A stretch of 64,000 nt of DNA, taken from assembly GCA_022414725.1 (NCBI GenBank), contig CM039462.1:44950945-45014944 (forward strand). The letters run 5' to 3'. The notes below the pieces were generated by a model. It did no database searches. It saw nothing but the letters and a program-made list of their open reading frames with translations, and was not told the DNA's origin. Origin of the DNA: Microglena sp. YARC (Eukaryota > Chlorophyta > Chlorophyceae > Chlamydomonadales > Chlamydomonadaceae). The translations under genes were made by a program, and so were the position numbers. Below are positions 1 through 9,309 of this stretch, piece by piece. Position 1 is the first letter of the stretch; each line of letters opens with the position of its first letter.

Positions 1-77
1 ACTAACATCACACTTTGTATGATGGGACCTTCTCCCTGGGACGAAGCCCTACCTTGTTGTGTTTCCTCGCGTTGCAT
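1..77 (-). CDS. 5' end of GT25-like glycosyltransferase (second copy, cut by window)
   Basis: The first 77 bases are the reverse complement of the start of the glycosyltransferase at 17897-19004. The start codon is the CAT at 75-77. Only about 25 codons are inside the window; the rest lies to the left. It shows that the inverted duplication extends beyond the window. Confidence 0.6.
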   Translation of the reverse strand, partial: MQREETQQGRASSQGEGPIIQSVML

Positions 78-248
78 GATGTTTTCTTTTCTGGATAAGA
101 ACAAAAAATGTGAATGGAGACCACCGCGCGTGTGCAATTATATTGTGACTGGTCACTATTGAAAAAATAACTAAGCGGAATGCTCCAAAATCAGTCAAAA
201 TACGCACGGATTCGTAAATAAAATGTGCCTCAATATCAAATATACCGT

Positions 249-1277
249 ATGATATTCATATTCGTTTTTTTTGTGTTGATGTACATGGTGGCAATCGCTG
301 CTATAATTTACTTAGTTTTTACACGCCACTCCTTAAAAAAGGATCTCGATTCAATAACAACGAATTTTGACGACTGTAAGGAGTCCGCTGCCAAAGCTAT
401 TGAGCTTTCTCGTCTAAAAGACATTCAAAATGACATTATTAATAAAGAGTCCGCTACCAAAGCTCTTGATAGTAAAAAATCCCAGGACACTGTTTTGGAT
501 ATGAAAACAAATTCATACATGCATGGTCGTGTGGGTATTTCATACAAGATGAATAGTAATGTAACACATAAAATAATGATCAATGCTCAGGACATAATCG
601 ATTTGGTGCAGAAGGATGGGTGCCAATCCTCCATGAAAGAGATAATGGGGGCGATTACAAATATAGGGGAAATTCTCGGTGAAAAACCACTTCCTTGTGG
701 TCTGGTGACCTCTGTGTCCGTAGAGGAAATTAATAGTTTGCAAGGACAGTTTCCAGCTTCAATATTGAACAAGGTTCATGATCTGGTCAAAATTATCATT
801 GACGGATCGTGCGGAAAAGATGGCATGGTCGACGCTGACATGATGATGACCATTGTGAAGAACGTAGTTGCATCGATATGTGAAGTCTCTGATGCAAATG
901 TAAAATATCAAAATGACATCGTCGGTATTTCTTACACAACGAATAACGAACTCACCCGAAGAATATTGATCAGTGCAAATGGAATTGCTGATGCGATGAC
1001 GAAGGAGGGGTGCCGAACCTCCATGAATGAGATTATGTCATTGATTAAACATTCAGGGGAGATACTTGGCGAAGTACCACTCACTTGTGTTCTGTCGAAG
1101 TCCATTTTCGGACAAGAAATTGTTAAGGCTTTGGGTGGACAGGTTGAGGTTGCAGTAATCGAGAAGATTCAAAATATGGTCAACACCATCATTGACGGAT
1201 CATGCGGGAAAGATGGAATGGTCAACGTTGACACTGTCATGAACATTATGAAGAACGTAGTTTCATCTCTGTGTTAA
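249..1277 (+). CDS. Membrane-anchored protein with two homologous domains
   Basis: A 342-residue protein from the first in-frame ATG; an upstream GTG at 225 is less likely in a eukaryotic virus. Residues 1-22 form one hydrophobic segment (FIFVFFVLMYMVAIAAIIY), followed by a charged stretch with a short duplicated motif (ESA-KAIELS / ESATKALD). Two copies of a roughly 115-residue domain follow, each with V/IGISY near the start, DGC/EGC-SM-EIM, GEILGE-PL-C, and a closing IIDGSCGKDGMV motif before a conserved cysteine. The spaced cysteines suggest an extracytoplasmic or virion-surface domain, which is inference. An identical copy lies at 16647-17675. I do not recognise the family. Confidence 0.8.
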   Translation: MIFIFVFFVLMYMVAIAAIIYLVFTRHSLKKDLDSITTNFDDCKESAAKAIELSRLKDIQNDIINKESATKALDSKKSQDTVLDMKTNSYMHGRVGISYKMNSNVTHKIMINAQDIIDLVQKDGCQSSMKEIMGAITNIGEILGEKPLPCGLVTSVSVEEINSLQGQFPASILNKVHDLVKIIIDGSCGKDGMVDADMMMTIVKNVVASICEVSDANVKYQNDIVGISYTTNNELTRRILISANGIADAMTKEGCRTSMNEIMSLIKHSGEILGEVPLTCVLSKSIFGQEIVKALGGQVEVAVIEKIQNMVNTIIDGSCGKDGMVNVDTVMNIMKNVVSSLC

Positions 1278-1280
1278 AAG

Positions 1281-1440
1281 TCAACAGACCAATAAATTCT
1301 CTGCAATATTCGTGGAACGTAAAAGCATGGACAATTCTTTCCTTTTTCGTTTTAAAAGCTTACTTTTACCAGCCTGATCAGCATTGACCCATCTGTGTAG
1401 TGAGCCTGTTGGACACTTGTACCGAGTCACTGAAATATAC
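1281..1440 (-). pseudogene. Fragment of Tc1-like transposase (family 2), N-terminal part
   Basis: Reading the minus strand gives SLHRWVNADQ-GKSK-LKRKRKELSML-RST-NIAEN, nearly the same as the helix-turn-helix region of the transposase remnant at 39328-39939. Only this piece remains and it ends in a stop after NIAENLLVC. It abuts the 3' end of the anchored protein gene. The same scar is in the other arm at 16480-16640. Confidence 0.7.
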
Positions 1441-1486
1441 GTTACAGTCGGAGTCACATGTGGGATTAAAAAAAATAAACTGGAAA

Positions 1487-1669
1487 CTTGGAACAATCCA
1501 GAGTACATGACAGTCTTGTGAACAGGCCATCCGTCAATGAAATCTTCAAGATCGGAATCGTCTACGATGCTTTACATCTTGGAACAATCCAGAGTAATCC
1601 AGGACAGTCTTGTGAACAGGCCATCCGTCAAGGAAATCTTCAAGATCGGAATCGTCCACGATGCTTTCA
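1487..1669 (+). repeat. Tandem duplication, about 91 bp, two copies
   Basis: The segment beginning cttggaacaatccagagta at 1487 repeats from 1578 with a few changes (an extra aatcc, tcaatg/tcaagg, tctacg/tccacg). It duplicates the 3' end of the small pseudogene at 1546-1955. The same duplication is present in inverse orientation at about 16130-16265. Confidence 0.8.
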
Positions 1670-1955
1670 GACTGCCAATATGCTCCGTTGGTACGGCATC
1701 GTCCTGTAATCAGAATCCAAGCCTTCACATACAGGACAGGAGGAGCGTTGGCCATCGCACAGAGGGAATCGATAGCTTCGAAAGCATAGTAGCCTTCGTG
1801 CAATCAATGTCGACACGATGCGTCACACTATCGTAATCCATACACAATGTGGAGTTACACACGGTTTTGATGCTCTTGCACAAAATTAGGTGCGCAAGTT
1901 GTGGATTGAATATGTCAACCAGCGTCTCCAGCATGTGAGAGTAATATTGATCCAT
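1546..1955 (-). pseudogene. Small unknown protein, frameshifted copy
   Basis: The minus strand starts MDQYYSHMLETLVDIF and continues in frame to DSVTHRVDIDC. A 4-base deletion relative to the other arm then shifts the frame, and the remainder (YYAFEAIDSLCAMANAPPVLY to the end) is read in a second frame. The other arm (15795-16208) lacks this deletion but has an in-frame TAA at almost the same place. Intact length would be about 137 residues. No family is recognised; it is cysteine-containing and acidic toward the C-terminus. Confidence 0.6.
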
Positions 1956-2048
1956 TGTGAATGTATGTATGTTAGTCAGTTCTGTCGTCATATTCCAATC
2001 AATTTTTTTACAACCACCGAATACAATACAGTACAGTACAGTACAGTA

Positions 2049-2133
2049 CTTCCCCGTGGGTTGCTAAACCATTAGGTTACACCGTAAGGTGTGCCGTACA
2101 CGAGGAGGTTTCATTTTAGTATTCCGTCGACTG
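2049..2133 (+). mobile_element. Solo right end of the Fanzor transposon family (family A)
   Basis: The sequence runs from a GC-rich stem remnant, through ggttacaccgtaaggtgt and ccgtacac, to the terminal repeat ending attccgtcgactg followed by TA (2134-2135). It matches the right end of the full copies at 15779 and 28989. The nuclease and transposase are absent. The same solo end is in the other arm at 12156-12245. Confidence 0.8.
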
Positions 2134-2359
2134 TAATCTCTTCCGTTAATTCAATGAAGTTAACGGAGATCTCTAACTTTTTCTTGTACATATTCAATGC
2201 GACGATCGCAATTGCGTACGCTGGCATTACAGCTACTTCGCACTCGATCAATGTCTGCATCATCGATGACGCAGCACACTTATTGATTCGTCTTGGCGTA
2301 TTTGGTGAAATTGCAAAGCGTGAAGCATGGCGCCTAAGATATATAGGGTTCGCGTTCAT
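2111..2359 (-). CDS. Small hypothetical protein whose end is made of transposon sequence
   Basis: An 82-residue frame beginning MNANPIYLRRHASR, divergent from MutS, with a mildly hydrophobic stretch (MPAYAIAIVALNMYKKKL). Its last codons (ITVDGILK, stop) come from the inverted repeat of the solo family-A end, so the original C-terminus was probably lost on insertion. The opposite strand is also open over much of this interval. It could be a remnant rather than a gene. Confidence 0.3.
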   Translation of the reverse strand: MNANPIYLRRHASRFAISPNTPRRINKCAASSMMQTLIECEVAVMPAYAIAIVALNMYKKKLEISVNFIELTEEITVDGILK

Positions 2360-2416
2360 TGCGTCTCACCACCTTTCTTTACAAGTTACAAATTGTATTT
2401 TTATTTACACTATTAA

Positions 2417-4417
2417 ATGGCAGGAGTAGATCACGCAAACGACCATCATCCAGGCGATGATACCTACGGGGATGCAAAGTCCATGCTCCCTAGTCTGCTT
2501 CTAGACGGTACCACCACTTCGTCAGAAAAGACTGTGCGATCATGCGGGGACGCAACTTCGTCACTATCGGACGTCTCCGAGTTGTTGCGCGACCTGGAGC
2601 TTTTCTCTAATTCCAGGGACCAAGACAACGAAGATGGCCTCTTTAGTGGAATGGCGACCCCCCACATTTCCATGCGCTCATGCGGAGCTCCTATGGCTCT
2701 CCTTAAGGAAATGATAGCTACCCCTTCGGGAGACGCAACCCTCCTAGAGCGACGCCAACGATGGCTTCTAAGTAAAGCGAAGCGTCTAGTGACTATTCAC
2801 GACGCCTCTGTAATCAATGCCGAGGCAGATATGCTGTGGGCGTGGAGGTTTATCACCTCCCCCGACGAGGACGTTGTGGCTCTACACCGCTCTGCATACT
2901 TCTCCAGTTGGCTGATCGGAAATTGGCTGAACAAGTCATCTGCATGCATCGCTGCCAACAACATGTACCGCATATACGCGGCTCCAGTGATCGGCGCACT
3001 AACTCCTTTGCTGTATGTGATCGTTCCTTACATCATGTTGCGTTTCAAGTTCAAGATCCGCATCGGCCTGACCGCATTTTTGAAGATGATGTACTCGATC
3101 GTCTCTGCCCAGCTGCGAAACCTTAGTGGTGCTCGGCAACACATAACGCAGTACGTGTCCATCGGCGTCTCGCTGGTCTTTTACTTCCAGGGCGTGTTCT
3201 CAAGCATGCAGGTGTCGCGAATGCTTCACGGCGTGTGTTCAGGTGTGACGCAGCGTGTTTCAGCCATTCGTCTGTTCGCCCGAAATACCCTAGAGGCCTG
3301 GGAGGGCATAGGCGACGCGTCCTCGTGGGCGGAGGCCGCTGCTTGCTGGACGGGACCCCAATTCGCTTGGTGCGATCCTGATGTGCTTCCGTGCGAACGT
3401 GCGTTGGCGACAAGTGTCTCCCAGGGACAACTGATCAACCGGTACGGAGGCGACCTCGAGTTCTTCCAGCGGTCCGTCATCGGTAGCCGCGAGGCCATCT
3501 CGTGCGTGTTGAGGCGCGCGTACGTGATGGACGCATTGGGGGCCGTCATGCGCATGGTCGGGTCCCTCTCTCTCGCCCCCGTAGAATTCTTGCATTCCCC
3601 TTCTCCTGAGCTGAAGATGACCGGTCTATGGCACCCCGGTGTGAAGGGCGCGGTTCCTAACGATTGGTCGTTCTCACCGTCTGAGCGAAACGCTATCTTG
3701 ACGGGTCCCAACGCGGGAGGCAAGAGCACTCTAATGAAGAGCACATTGTTATCTGTGCTAATGGCACAGACATTATCGTTTGTACCTTGCAAGAGCATGC
3801 AGATTCGGCCTTTCGGAGCGCTGTGCAGCCACATCAACGTCCCTGACAGCCACGTCCGCGGGGAGTCCCTCTTCCAGGCAGAGATGAACCGCGCCAAGCG
3901 GTGCGTGCTCTCTATTGAACAGGCCAGGAAAAGAGGTCTCACGTGTCTCGTTGTGATTGACGAGATATTCAGCAGCACAAATCCTGTCGAGGGCATAGCG
4001 GGGGCTGTAGCTACGGCCTCCAAGATCGGCTCTTTCGAGAACGCTATCAACATCGTCAGCACGCACTTTACTCACTTGGCTAAATTGGCACGCGGTCCCG
4101 AACCTTGCTACAGGGCCTTCAAGATGCCCGTGAAGGTAGACAAACAAACAGGAGCGATTACGTCCGAATACAAGCTGCACCGCGGCGTTTCCACACAGTA
4201 CGTGGCTCTGGAGATCATGAGGGCGTCAGACATGGACAGCGACATTGTTCGCGAAGCTATTCGAGTGAAGGAGGAATTGTTGCAAGCGGCGTCGAGGAAA
4301 CAGAAGCCCGAGCCTGAGCTTTCCACGACATCTGAAAAAAAAACTCCTCATGATCCTCAAACTCCTCCATCGTCTCCTCGTCATTCTCTTTCGGACCTGA
4401 CCGTTTCATCTCCATGA
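2417..4417 (+). CDS. MutS-family ATPase with membrane segments
   Basis: A 666-residue protein with the C-terminal MutS domain V ATPase. Walker A is TGPNAGGKST at about residues 428-437. The Walker B region is CLVVIDEIFSSTNP at about 509-522, with the conserved STHF--LA motif near 547. The N-terminal half has no mismatch-binding domain; it has hydrophobic segments at about 190-212 (APVIGALTPLLYVIVPYIML) and 255-275. This resembles the membrane-type MutS-related ATPases known in bacteria and some giant viruses rather than true mismatch-repair MutS. The acidic and serine-rich N-terminus and the P/S/T-rich C-tail look disordered. A noisy inverted copy lies at 9310-11877. A role in DNA metabolism at a membrane is inference. 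Confidence 0.85.
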   Translation: MAGVDHANDHHPGDDTYGDAKSMLPSLLLDGTTTSSEKTVRSCGDATSSLSDVSELLRDLELFSNSRDQDNEDGLFSGMATPHISMRSCGAPMALLKEMIATPSGDATLLERRQRWLLSKAKRLVTIHDASVINAEADMLWAWRFITSPDEDVVALHRSAYFSSWLIGNWLNKSSACIAANNMYRIYAAPVIGALTPLLYVIVPYIMLRFKFKIRIGLTAFLKMMYSIVSAQLRNLSGARQHITQYVSIGVSLVFYFQGVFSSMQVSRMLHGVCSGVTQRVSAIRLFARNTLEAWEGIGDASSWAEAAACWTGPQFAWCDPDVLPCERALATSVSQGQLINRYGGDLEFFQRSVIGSREAISCVLRRAYVMDALGAVMRMVGSLSLAPVEFLHSPSPELKMTGLWHPGVKGAVPNDWSFSPSERNAILTGPNAGGKSTLMKSTLLSVLMAQTLSFVPCKSMQIRPFGALCSHINVPDSHVRGESLFQAEMNRAKRCVLSIEQARKRGLTCLVVIDEIFSSTNPVEGIAGAVATASKIGSFENAINIVSTHFTHLAKLARGPEPCYRAFKMPVKVDKQTGAITSEYKLHRGVSTQYVALEIMRASDMDSDIVREAIRVKEELLQAASRKQKPEPELSTTSEKKTPHDPQTPPSSPRHSLSDLTVSSP

Positions 4418-4554
4418 TGAATTAAGTTTCCGGAAGGGTTCGAATAATGAAACCTCGTCAACTGCTGTTCCAGAGTACCCAGTGTCCTCATCCTCCTCCA
4501 CATTGACACCCGACGCCCGACGTAGATTTTCGTTTACTTGGATGCACGTAATGC

Positions 4555-5717
4555 TCACCAATTCCCGAGCCTTTTGCTGGTCACAAATATTTCCTCGAAC
4601 ATGCGTTGGCTTTTGGAGTCGCTGACTAGCATGGACATCACACGCGATACGGGATTCCCCCCGCCTTCCTTGGCAGAGAAGGTTTCGCCTTTGAAACTCA
4701 GAGCTTCCGTTCGCCGTTCCGGATCCCATGAGACGAGGTCCTCTATCAGGGAGCAGATGGCCTCGCGTTCCACCACATCATCCCACTTGCACTTCTGCTC
4801 GATCAGTAGTCGAATCGACAGTTTTGATGTGTGCGCGCTGCTCTGCCCATCAATCTGTTTTTCATCGCGCCTGCGAGACAGAATGCTCCGTTTCACTTCT
4901 TCTACCTCTTTGCACGCGTCCTCGTAATAAACAGTGCGGTACGTGAACCTTCTCAGGAAACTCTCGGGGGGCTCCCCGATCAATTCAATTATCTCCACTA
5001 GCACTTGCGCTTCGGAGGTCCAATGAAGAGCACATCGCCGCCTGTGGCTATTTCGAAGAGGACGCATCCGAGACTCCACGCATCGCAGGACTTGCTATAG
5101 AGCCCAAGCTCGAACATGTCCATAATCTCCGGAGCCCGGTACCAAAGCGAGGTAACGTAATCGGTCCACATGATGGCGTCGCCTGGGTCCTCCGTCATCT
5201 GCCGTGCCATACCCAAGTCGCACAGAACGACATCGAAGTCCGACGATATGTTGAGCAAGATGTTATGGGGCTTGATATCTCGGTGCAACACCTTGACGGC
5301 GTGCAGGTTCAGGACGCAACGCACGACCTTCTTGGCCACACGATGACTCAAGTTGTGGCATGACGGGTTTTGATGTCGCATAATGGCACCGTATTTGCTA
5401 AGATCCATCTCGTAGCGATCCATGACGATGAAGATGTCTTGCCGGAGTTTCTGTTCGTCCGAAGGGCGGTTGACGACGTTGCGCAGTGTGGCAAGCGTCC
5501 CGGGGTACACAGATTGCACGAGCGCGTGAAGCGTAATCTCTCGGATGATTCTCTTGCAAGAGGCAGAGTAATGCTTACAATTCAGGGAGGTGTTTCTAGT
5601 GTCGTACACAATGTGCTTGATGGCAAGCTCTTTATTCCATGGTCCACCCTCGGCTGCATAGACATTGCCGTATGCGCCTGATCCTAGTAGGGGACCGACA
5701 TTGTATTGTGTAAGCAT
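4555..5717 (-). pseudogene. Ser/Thr protein kinase, CDK/MAPK-like, one frameshift
   Basis: The first frame (5717-4998) holds the glycine loop GSGAYGNVYA (about residues 11-20), the ATP lysine in LAIKHI, the catalytic loop VLHRDIKPHNILL (about 142-154), DLGMA (the DFG position, as DLG), a WYRAPE activation-segment end and the SLGCVLFEI helix. It ends at FIGPPKRKC. The C-lobe resumes in another frame as AQVLVEIIELIGEPPESF and runs to 4555, with the late LIEDLVSWDPERR motif. One missing base near 5005-5015 would join them. Either the gene is broken or the base was lost in sequencing; the noisy second copy (7675-9109) cannot settle it. The catalytic residues are present, so it was an active-type kinase. 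Confidence 0.8.
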
Positions 5718-5732
5718 TACAATTTAGTAAAG

Positions 5733-5960
5733 TTCTCATTTGTTCTCAATAAAGTGGGACACACCTTTTTATACTCGAAAAATCTGCAGATCGTTGCGTT
5801 TGGGCAACGTTGGGGGGTGAAGCAGGTTGAAGAGGTTCTCGAATATATTCCGAGTCTCCTCTGTGGTAAAAGAAAATTGGTGTAAACAGGAAAACAAAAA
5901 TACCGTACATTACAAAAACCACTAAAAATCAAACATGTTTTCACCCCCCCCCTCAATCCC
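5733..5960 (-). mobile_element. Right-end remnant of Tc1-like family 2
   Basis: The minus strand has ttcgagaacctcttcaacc followed by a conserved cccccaacgttgcccaaa block and cactttattgagaacaa, closely matching the right end of the element at 39255-39948. It lies directly upstream of the kinase start and supplies a gtataaaaag box about 45 bases before it, so it may now serve as promoter. The coding part is only a tail fragment (SRTSSTCFTPQRCPNATIC). Confidence 0.65.
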
Positions 5961-6674
5961 CCAAGAAGCCCGTATGCCCGCCTGCACCTCGGAAGAAATG
6001 CCCAAATAAACTGTGGACAATATCGAACGAACCGATAAAAGAACTATTCGGCGTCTGGGAAAAGGAGGGGGCGTGATCTACACCATCAACCAATTCTCTG
6101 GTTCATACAAACAATTCCTACAGTCGGCGGAAACATTTCAAGGCATAAATTTAGTAGTGGCGTTTAAGCCAGGGACCAATTCCCAAAGCCCCTGCAGCTA
6201 TTTTAATTGTGTTCCGCGCATTGATGTCCGTGTTTTCTGATTATATGATTGTAATACGTTGTTCTCATTGGCCCCAATCTCTGCATCGCTTTTTCCCACG
6301 TGCACGACGCTTTGTTCGAGGTCCCCGACTCCAACGGAACCAGTGTAAATGTCCTGGAAGCGTTCATGTCGCGGTCCAAGTCTTTCCCAAGCCTTGTGTC
6401 ATCTCCTGTGCCCCAAAAATATTGTAAGTTCAGTTGATGTGGACCTCAGTAAAGAAATACTCGTTTTTTATTTGTTTTTTTTAAATTATGCCAAATGTAA
6501 TTTGTGGGTATCATCAAACCAATCAGTATGGTAGACGAATAAAAGTTGCCTGCAGGTGATGAGTGGGGGTCTTGCAAGTAACCTTACGACGTTTTTGAAA
6601 CCTCCCCACACACCATCCGCTCTGTTACTGAACAAGTCAAGGCTAACTACAAGATGCTTGCGCGCCAACTTTCA
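5961..6674 (+). pseudogene. Contig end with decayed coding fragments
   Basis: No complete gene is visible. A frame open from 6255 to 6437 (VVLIGPNLCIAFSHVHDALFE, ending CKFS) looks protein-like but has no start codon. Around 6005-6060 a second fragment reads DNIERTDKRTIRRLGKGGG. The sequence tacagtcggcggaaacattt at 6119-6138 resembles a family-A transposon end. The segment runs into the first assembly gap and may contain read errors. Confidence 0.4.
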
Positions 6675-7674
6675 NNNNNNNNNNNNNNNNNNNNNNNNNN
6701 NNNNNNNNNNNNNNNNNNNNNNNNNNNNNNNNNNNNNNNNNNNNNNNNNNNNNNNNNNNNNNNNNNNNNNNNNNNNNNNNNNNNNNNNNNNNNNNNNNNN
6801 NNNNNNNNNNNNNNNNNNNNNNNNNNNNNNNNNNNNNNNNNNNNNNNNNNNNNNNNNNNNNNNNNNNNNNNNNNNNNNNNNNNNNNNNNNNNNNNNNNNN
6901 NNNNNNNNNNNNNNNNNNNNNNNNNNNNNNNNNNNNNNNNNNNNNNNNNNNNNNNNNNNNNNNNNNNNNNNNNNNNNNNNNNNNNNNNNNNNNNNNNNNN
7001 NNNNNNNNNNNNNNNNNNNNNNNNNNNNNNNNNNNNNNNNNNNNNNNNNNNNNNNNNNNNNNNNNNNNNNNNNNNNNNNNNNNNNNNNNNNNNNNNNNNN
7101 NNNNNNNNNNNNNNNNNNNNNNNNNNNNNNNNNNNNNNNNNNNNNNNNNNNNNNNNNNNNNNNNNNNNNNNNNNNNNNNNNNNNNNNNNNNNNNNNNNNN
7201 NNNNNNNNNNNNNNNNNNNNNNNNNNNNNNNNNNNNNNNNNNNNNNNNNNNNNNNNNNNNNNNNNNNNNNNNNNNNNNNNNNNNNNNNNNNNNNNNNNNN
7301 NNNNNNNNNNNNNNNNNNNNNNNNNNNNNNNNNNNNNNNNNNNNNNNNNNNNNNNNNNNNNNNNNNNNNNNNNNNNNNNNNNNNNNNNNNNNNNNNNNNN
7401 NNNNNNNNNNNNNNNNNNNNNNNNNNNNNNNNNNNNNNNNNNNNNNNNNNNNNNNNNNNNNNNNNNNNNNNNNNNNNNNNNNNNNNNNNNNNNNNNNNNN
7501 NNNNNNNNNNNNNNNNNNNNNNNNNNNNNNNNNNNNNNNNNNNNNNNNNNNNNNNNNNNNNNNNNNNNNNNNNNNNNNNNNNNNNNNNNNNNNNNNNNNN
7601 NNNNNNNNNNNNNNNNNNNNNNNNNNNNNNNNNNNNNNNNNNNNNNNNNNNNNNNNNNNNNNNNNNNNNNNNNN
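6675..7674. other. Assembly gap, 1000 N
   Basis: Exactly 1000 N, so a placeholder of unknown true length. It separates contig 1 from the start of contig 2, which is a noisy inverted copy of contig 1. Orientation and adjacency across the gap should not be trusted. Confidence 0.99.
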
Positions 7675-9109
7675 CTCTGCCTCCTGCAGAGATCATCCCG
7701 AGAGCTTTACGCTTCAACGCGCTTTCGTGCAATATCTGTGTACCTATTCCGGGAAGCTTTGGCCAACTGCGCCAACGTGTCAACGCGCCCTTCGGACCGA
7801 ACAGAACTGCCGCAATGACAATCTTCAATCGCGTCGCATGCGGAACTGCTTACGAGAGATGAATCTTAAGAACTTAATCGAGTGATGGCGCAATATTGAG
7901 AATAAGTCAACAACCCGCAGCCACAACTTGAGTCCAATAGTGTGGCCAAGAAGGTCGTGGTAGCGTGTGGTCCTGAAGCTGCACGCCGTCAAGGTTGTTG
8001 CGAGCTGAGATACTGCTAGGGGCCAATATAACATCTTTGCACTCACAACAATATCGTCAGGACTATTACGACTGTCGTCTCTGTCAGTGCGACTTTGGGT
8101 TCACGGCAAAAAAACGAGTGCGCAGCTGAGCCTGGGAGGAGTTATCTCGCCTTGTGGACGACGCCGCCCATCATGTGATACGATTCACGTTACCGAACAG
8201 CAAACATCATCATATTGTGGGATGTCGGTACATTATTTTTGTATGTGTCTAAAGCCAATTATTCCCGAGGGCACTCCAGCTTTGGGGACTCTCAACCCGG
8301 TGGGGGGACTCGTCGGTATATATCTTTATAAGCATGAAGGATTAGGCTGTTGAAGGGGGCTCCGGAGATTTATCAGGGTGTTAAGCACCTGTTCGAAGCT
8401 TGGGATTATTAGGGCTCTATAGCAAGTCCTTGTTATGTCTGTAGTGTGCCTAAGGGAGTTCTTACTGGCTATAGACTGTTCCTCTGGTCGAAATATCCAA
8501 CCAGGCGGCGATGTGCTCTTCTTTGGAACAGGGACATGGAGGTCGAAGCGCAAGTGCTAGTTCGCGATGATTAAAGTGTGTGATATGATCGGGGTGACAG
8601 CCCTCGACTGAAGTGTTCTGTGTAGGTTGCAATCGCCGCAGGCTGTTCTCTAATTACGAAAGGCGTGCGTGCAAAGAAGAGGTAGATGAAGAAAAGTGAA
8701 CGGAGCATTCGGGTTCGGCAGGTTGCCGCGATGGAAACAACGATTGATGGGCCAATTGGGAAAGCAGCACGACACACATCAAGATGTCGATTCGACTACT
8801 GATCGAGCAGAAAAGCTAGACAAAGTGGGATGATTGTGGAACGCGATGGCCATTCTGCTCCCTGATGTTGAGGAACTCAGTCCGATGGAGATTCCGGAAG
8901 CGGCGAAGCATGAGAGCATCTGAGCTTTCAATAGCAGGCGAAACTATTACTATCGCGCATAGTCAGAGCGGATGGGGGAGGATATTCCTGTTACTGCGTT
9001 GTGATGTCCAGTAAGCTAGGGCAAGCGATTCTAAGCCTAAAAGGGCCAACGCATGTTTTCGAGGAAAGTTATTTGTGACGCCAGCAAAAGCTTCGGGAAT
9101 TGGTGAGCG
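7675..9109 (+). pseudogene. Noisy copy of the Ser/Thr kinase gene
   Basis: Base-by-base reading recovers the reverse complement of 4550-5560: for example gagatcatcccgagagctt here against gagagattacgcttcac, and the ending cgggaattggtgagc against the same sequence at the kinase stop. Differences are dominated by one- to few-base insertions and deletions in every phase. This is the pattern of uncorrected long-read sequence, not of gene decay. No frame is usable. Confidence 0.75.
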
Positions 9110-9309
9110 ATTACGTGCATCGCAAAGTAAACGAAAATCCTTACGATTCGGTCAGCGTTTCCAGAGAGTCTGTTGATGGCAAATTGTGGAAGGAGGATTG
9201 ATGTTAGATATCTAGTGAGTACTCTGGACAGCAGTTTTGACGAGGTTTCAAATATTATTCGAGTGCAAGGACACGAGACCCCTTCTGAAACTTAATTAAT
9301 ACATTGCGG

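Larger units (their letters stand above)
1..5720 (+). repeat. Arm 1 of large inverted duplication
   Basis: This segment matches, in reverse orientation, 17961 down to 7675. The match is essentially exact for the anchored protein at 249-1277 (identical translation at 16647-17675), and noisy but continuous through the MutS and kinase genes. Differences in the clean part include a roughly 40-base stretch near 17765-17815 missing around position 150-165 here, a MITE (16297-16462) and a 3.47-kb transposon (12312-15779), both absent here. The arms belong to different contigs, so this may be two haplotypes or strains, an inverted terminal repeat, or a mis-scaffolded overlap. Confidence 0.85.

Noticed and set aside
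225..248. GTG as start of the anchored protein
   Set aside because: An ATG eight codons later directly precedes the hydrophobic anchor; non-ATG starts are unlikely in a eukaryotic virus.
3226..4062. 278-codon antisense frame within the MutS-like gene
   Set aside because: No motif, and the opposite strand has the full ATPase signature.
5985..6050. Homology between DNIERTDKRTI at contig 1 end and the MDTLESTDKRTI frame in the 353-bp element
   Set aside because: The second is not in the better-supported frame of that element, and the match is short; left as unproven.
6556..7862. Long open frames of 390-420 codons across the first gap
   Set aside because: They consist almost wholly of N; only a few real codons lie at each end.
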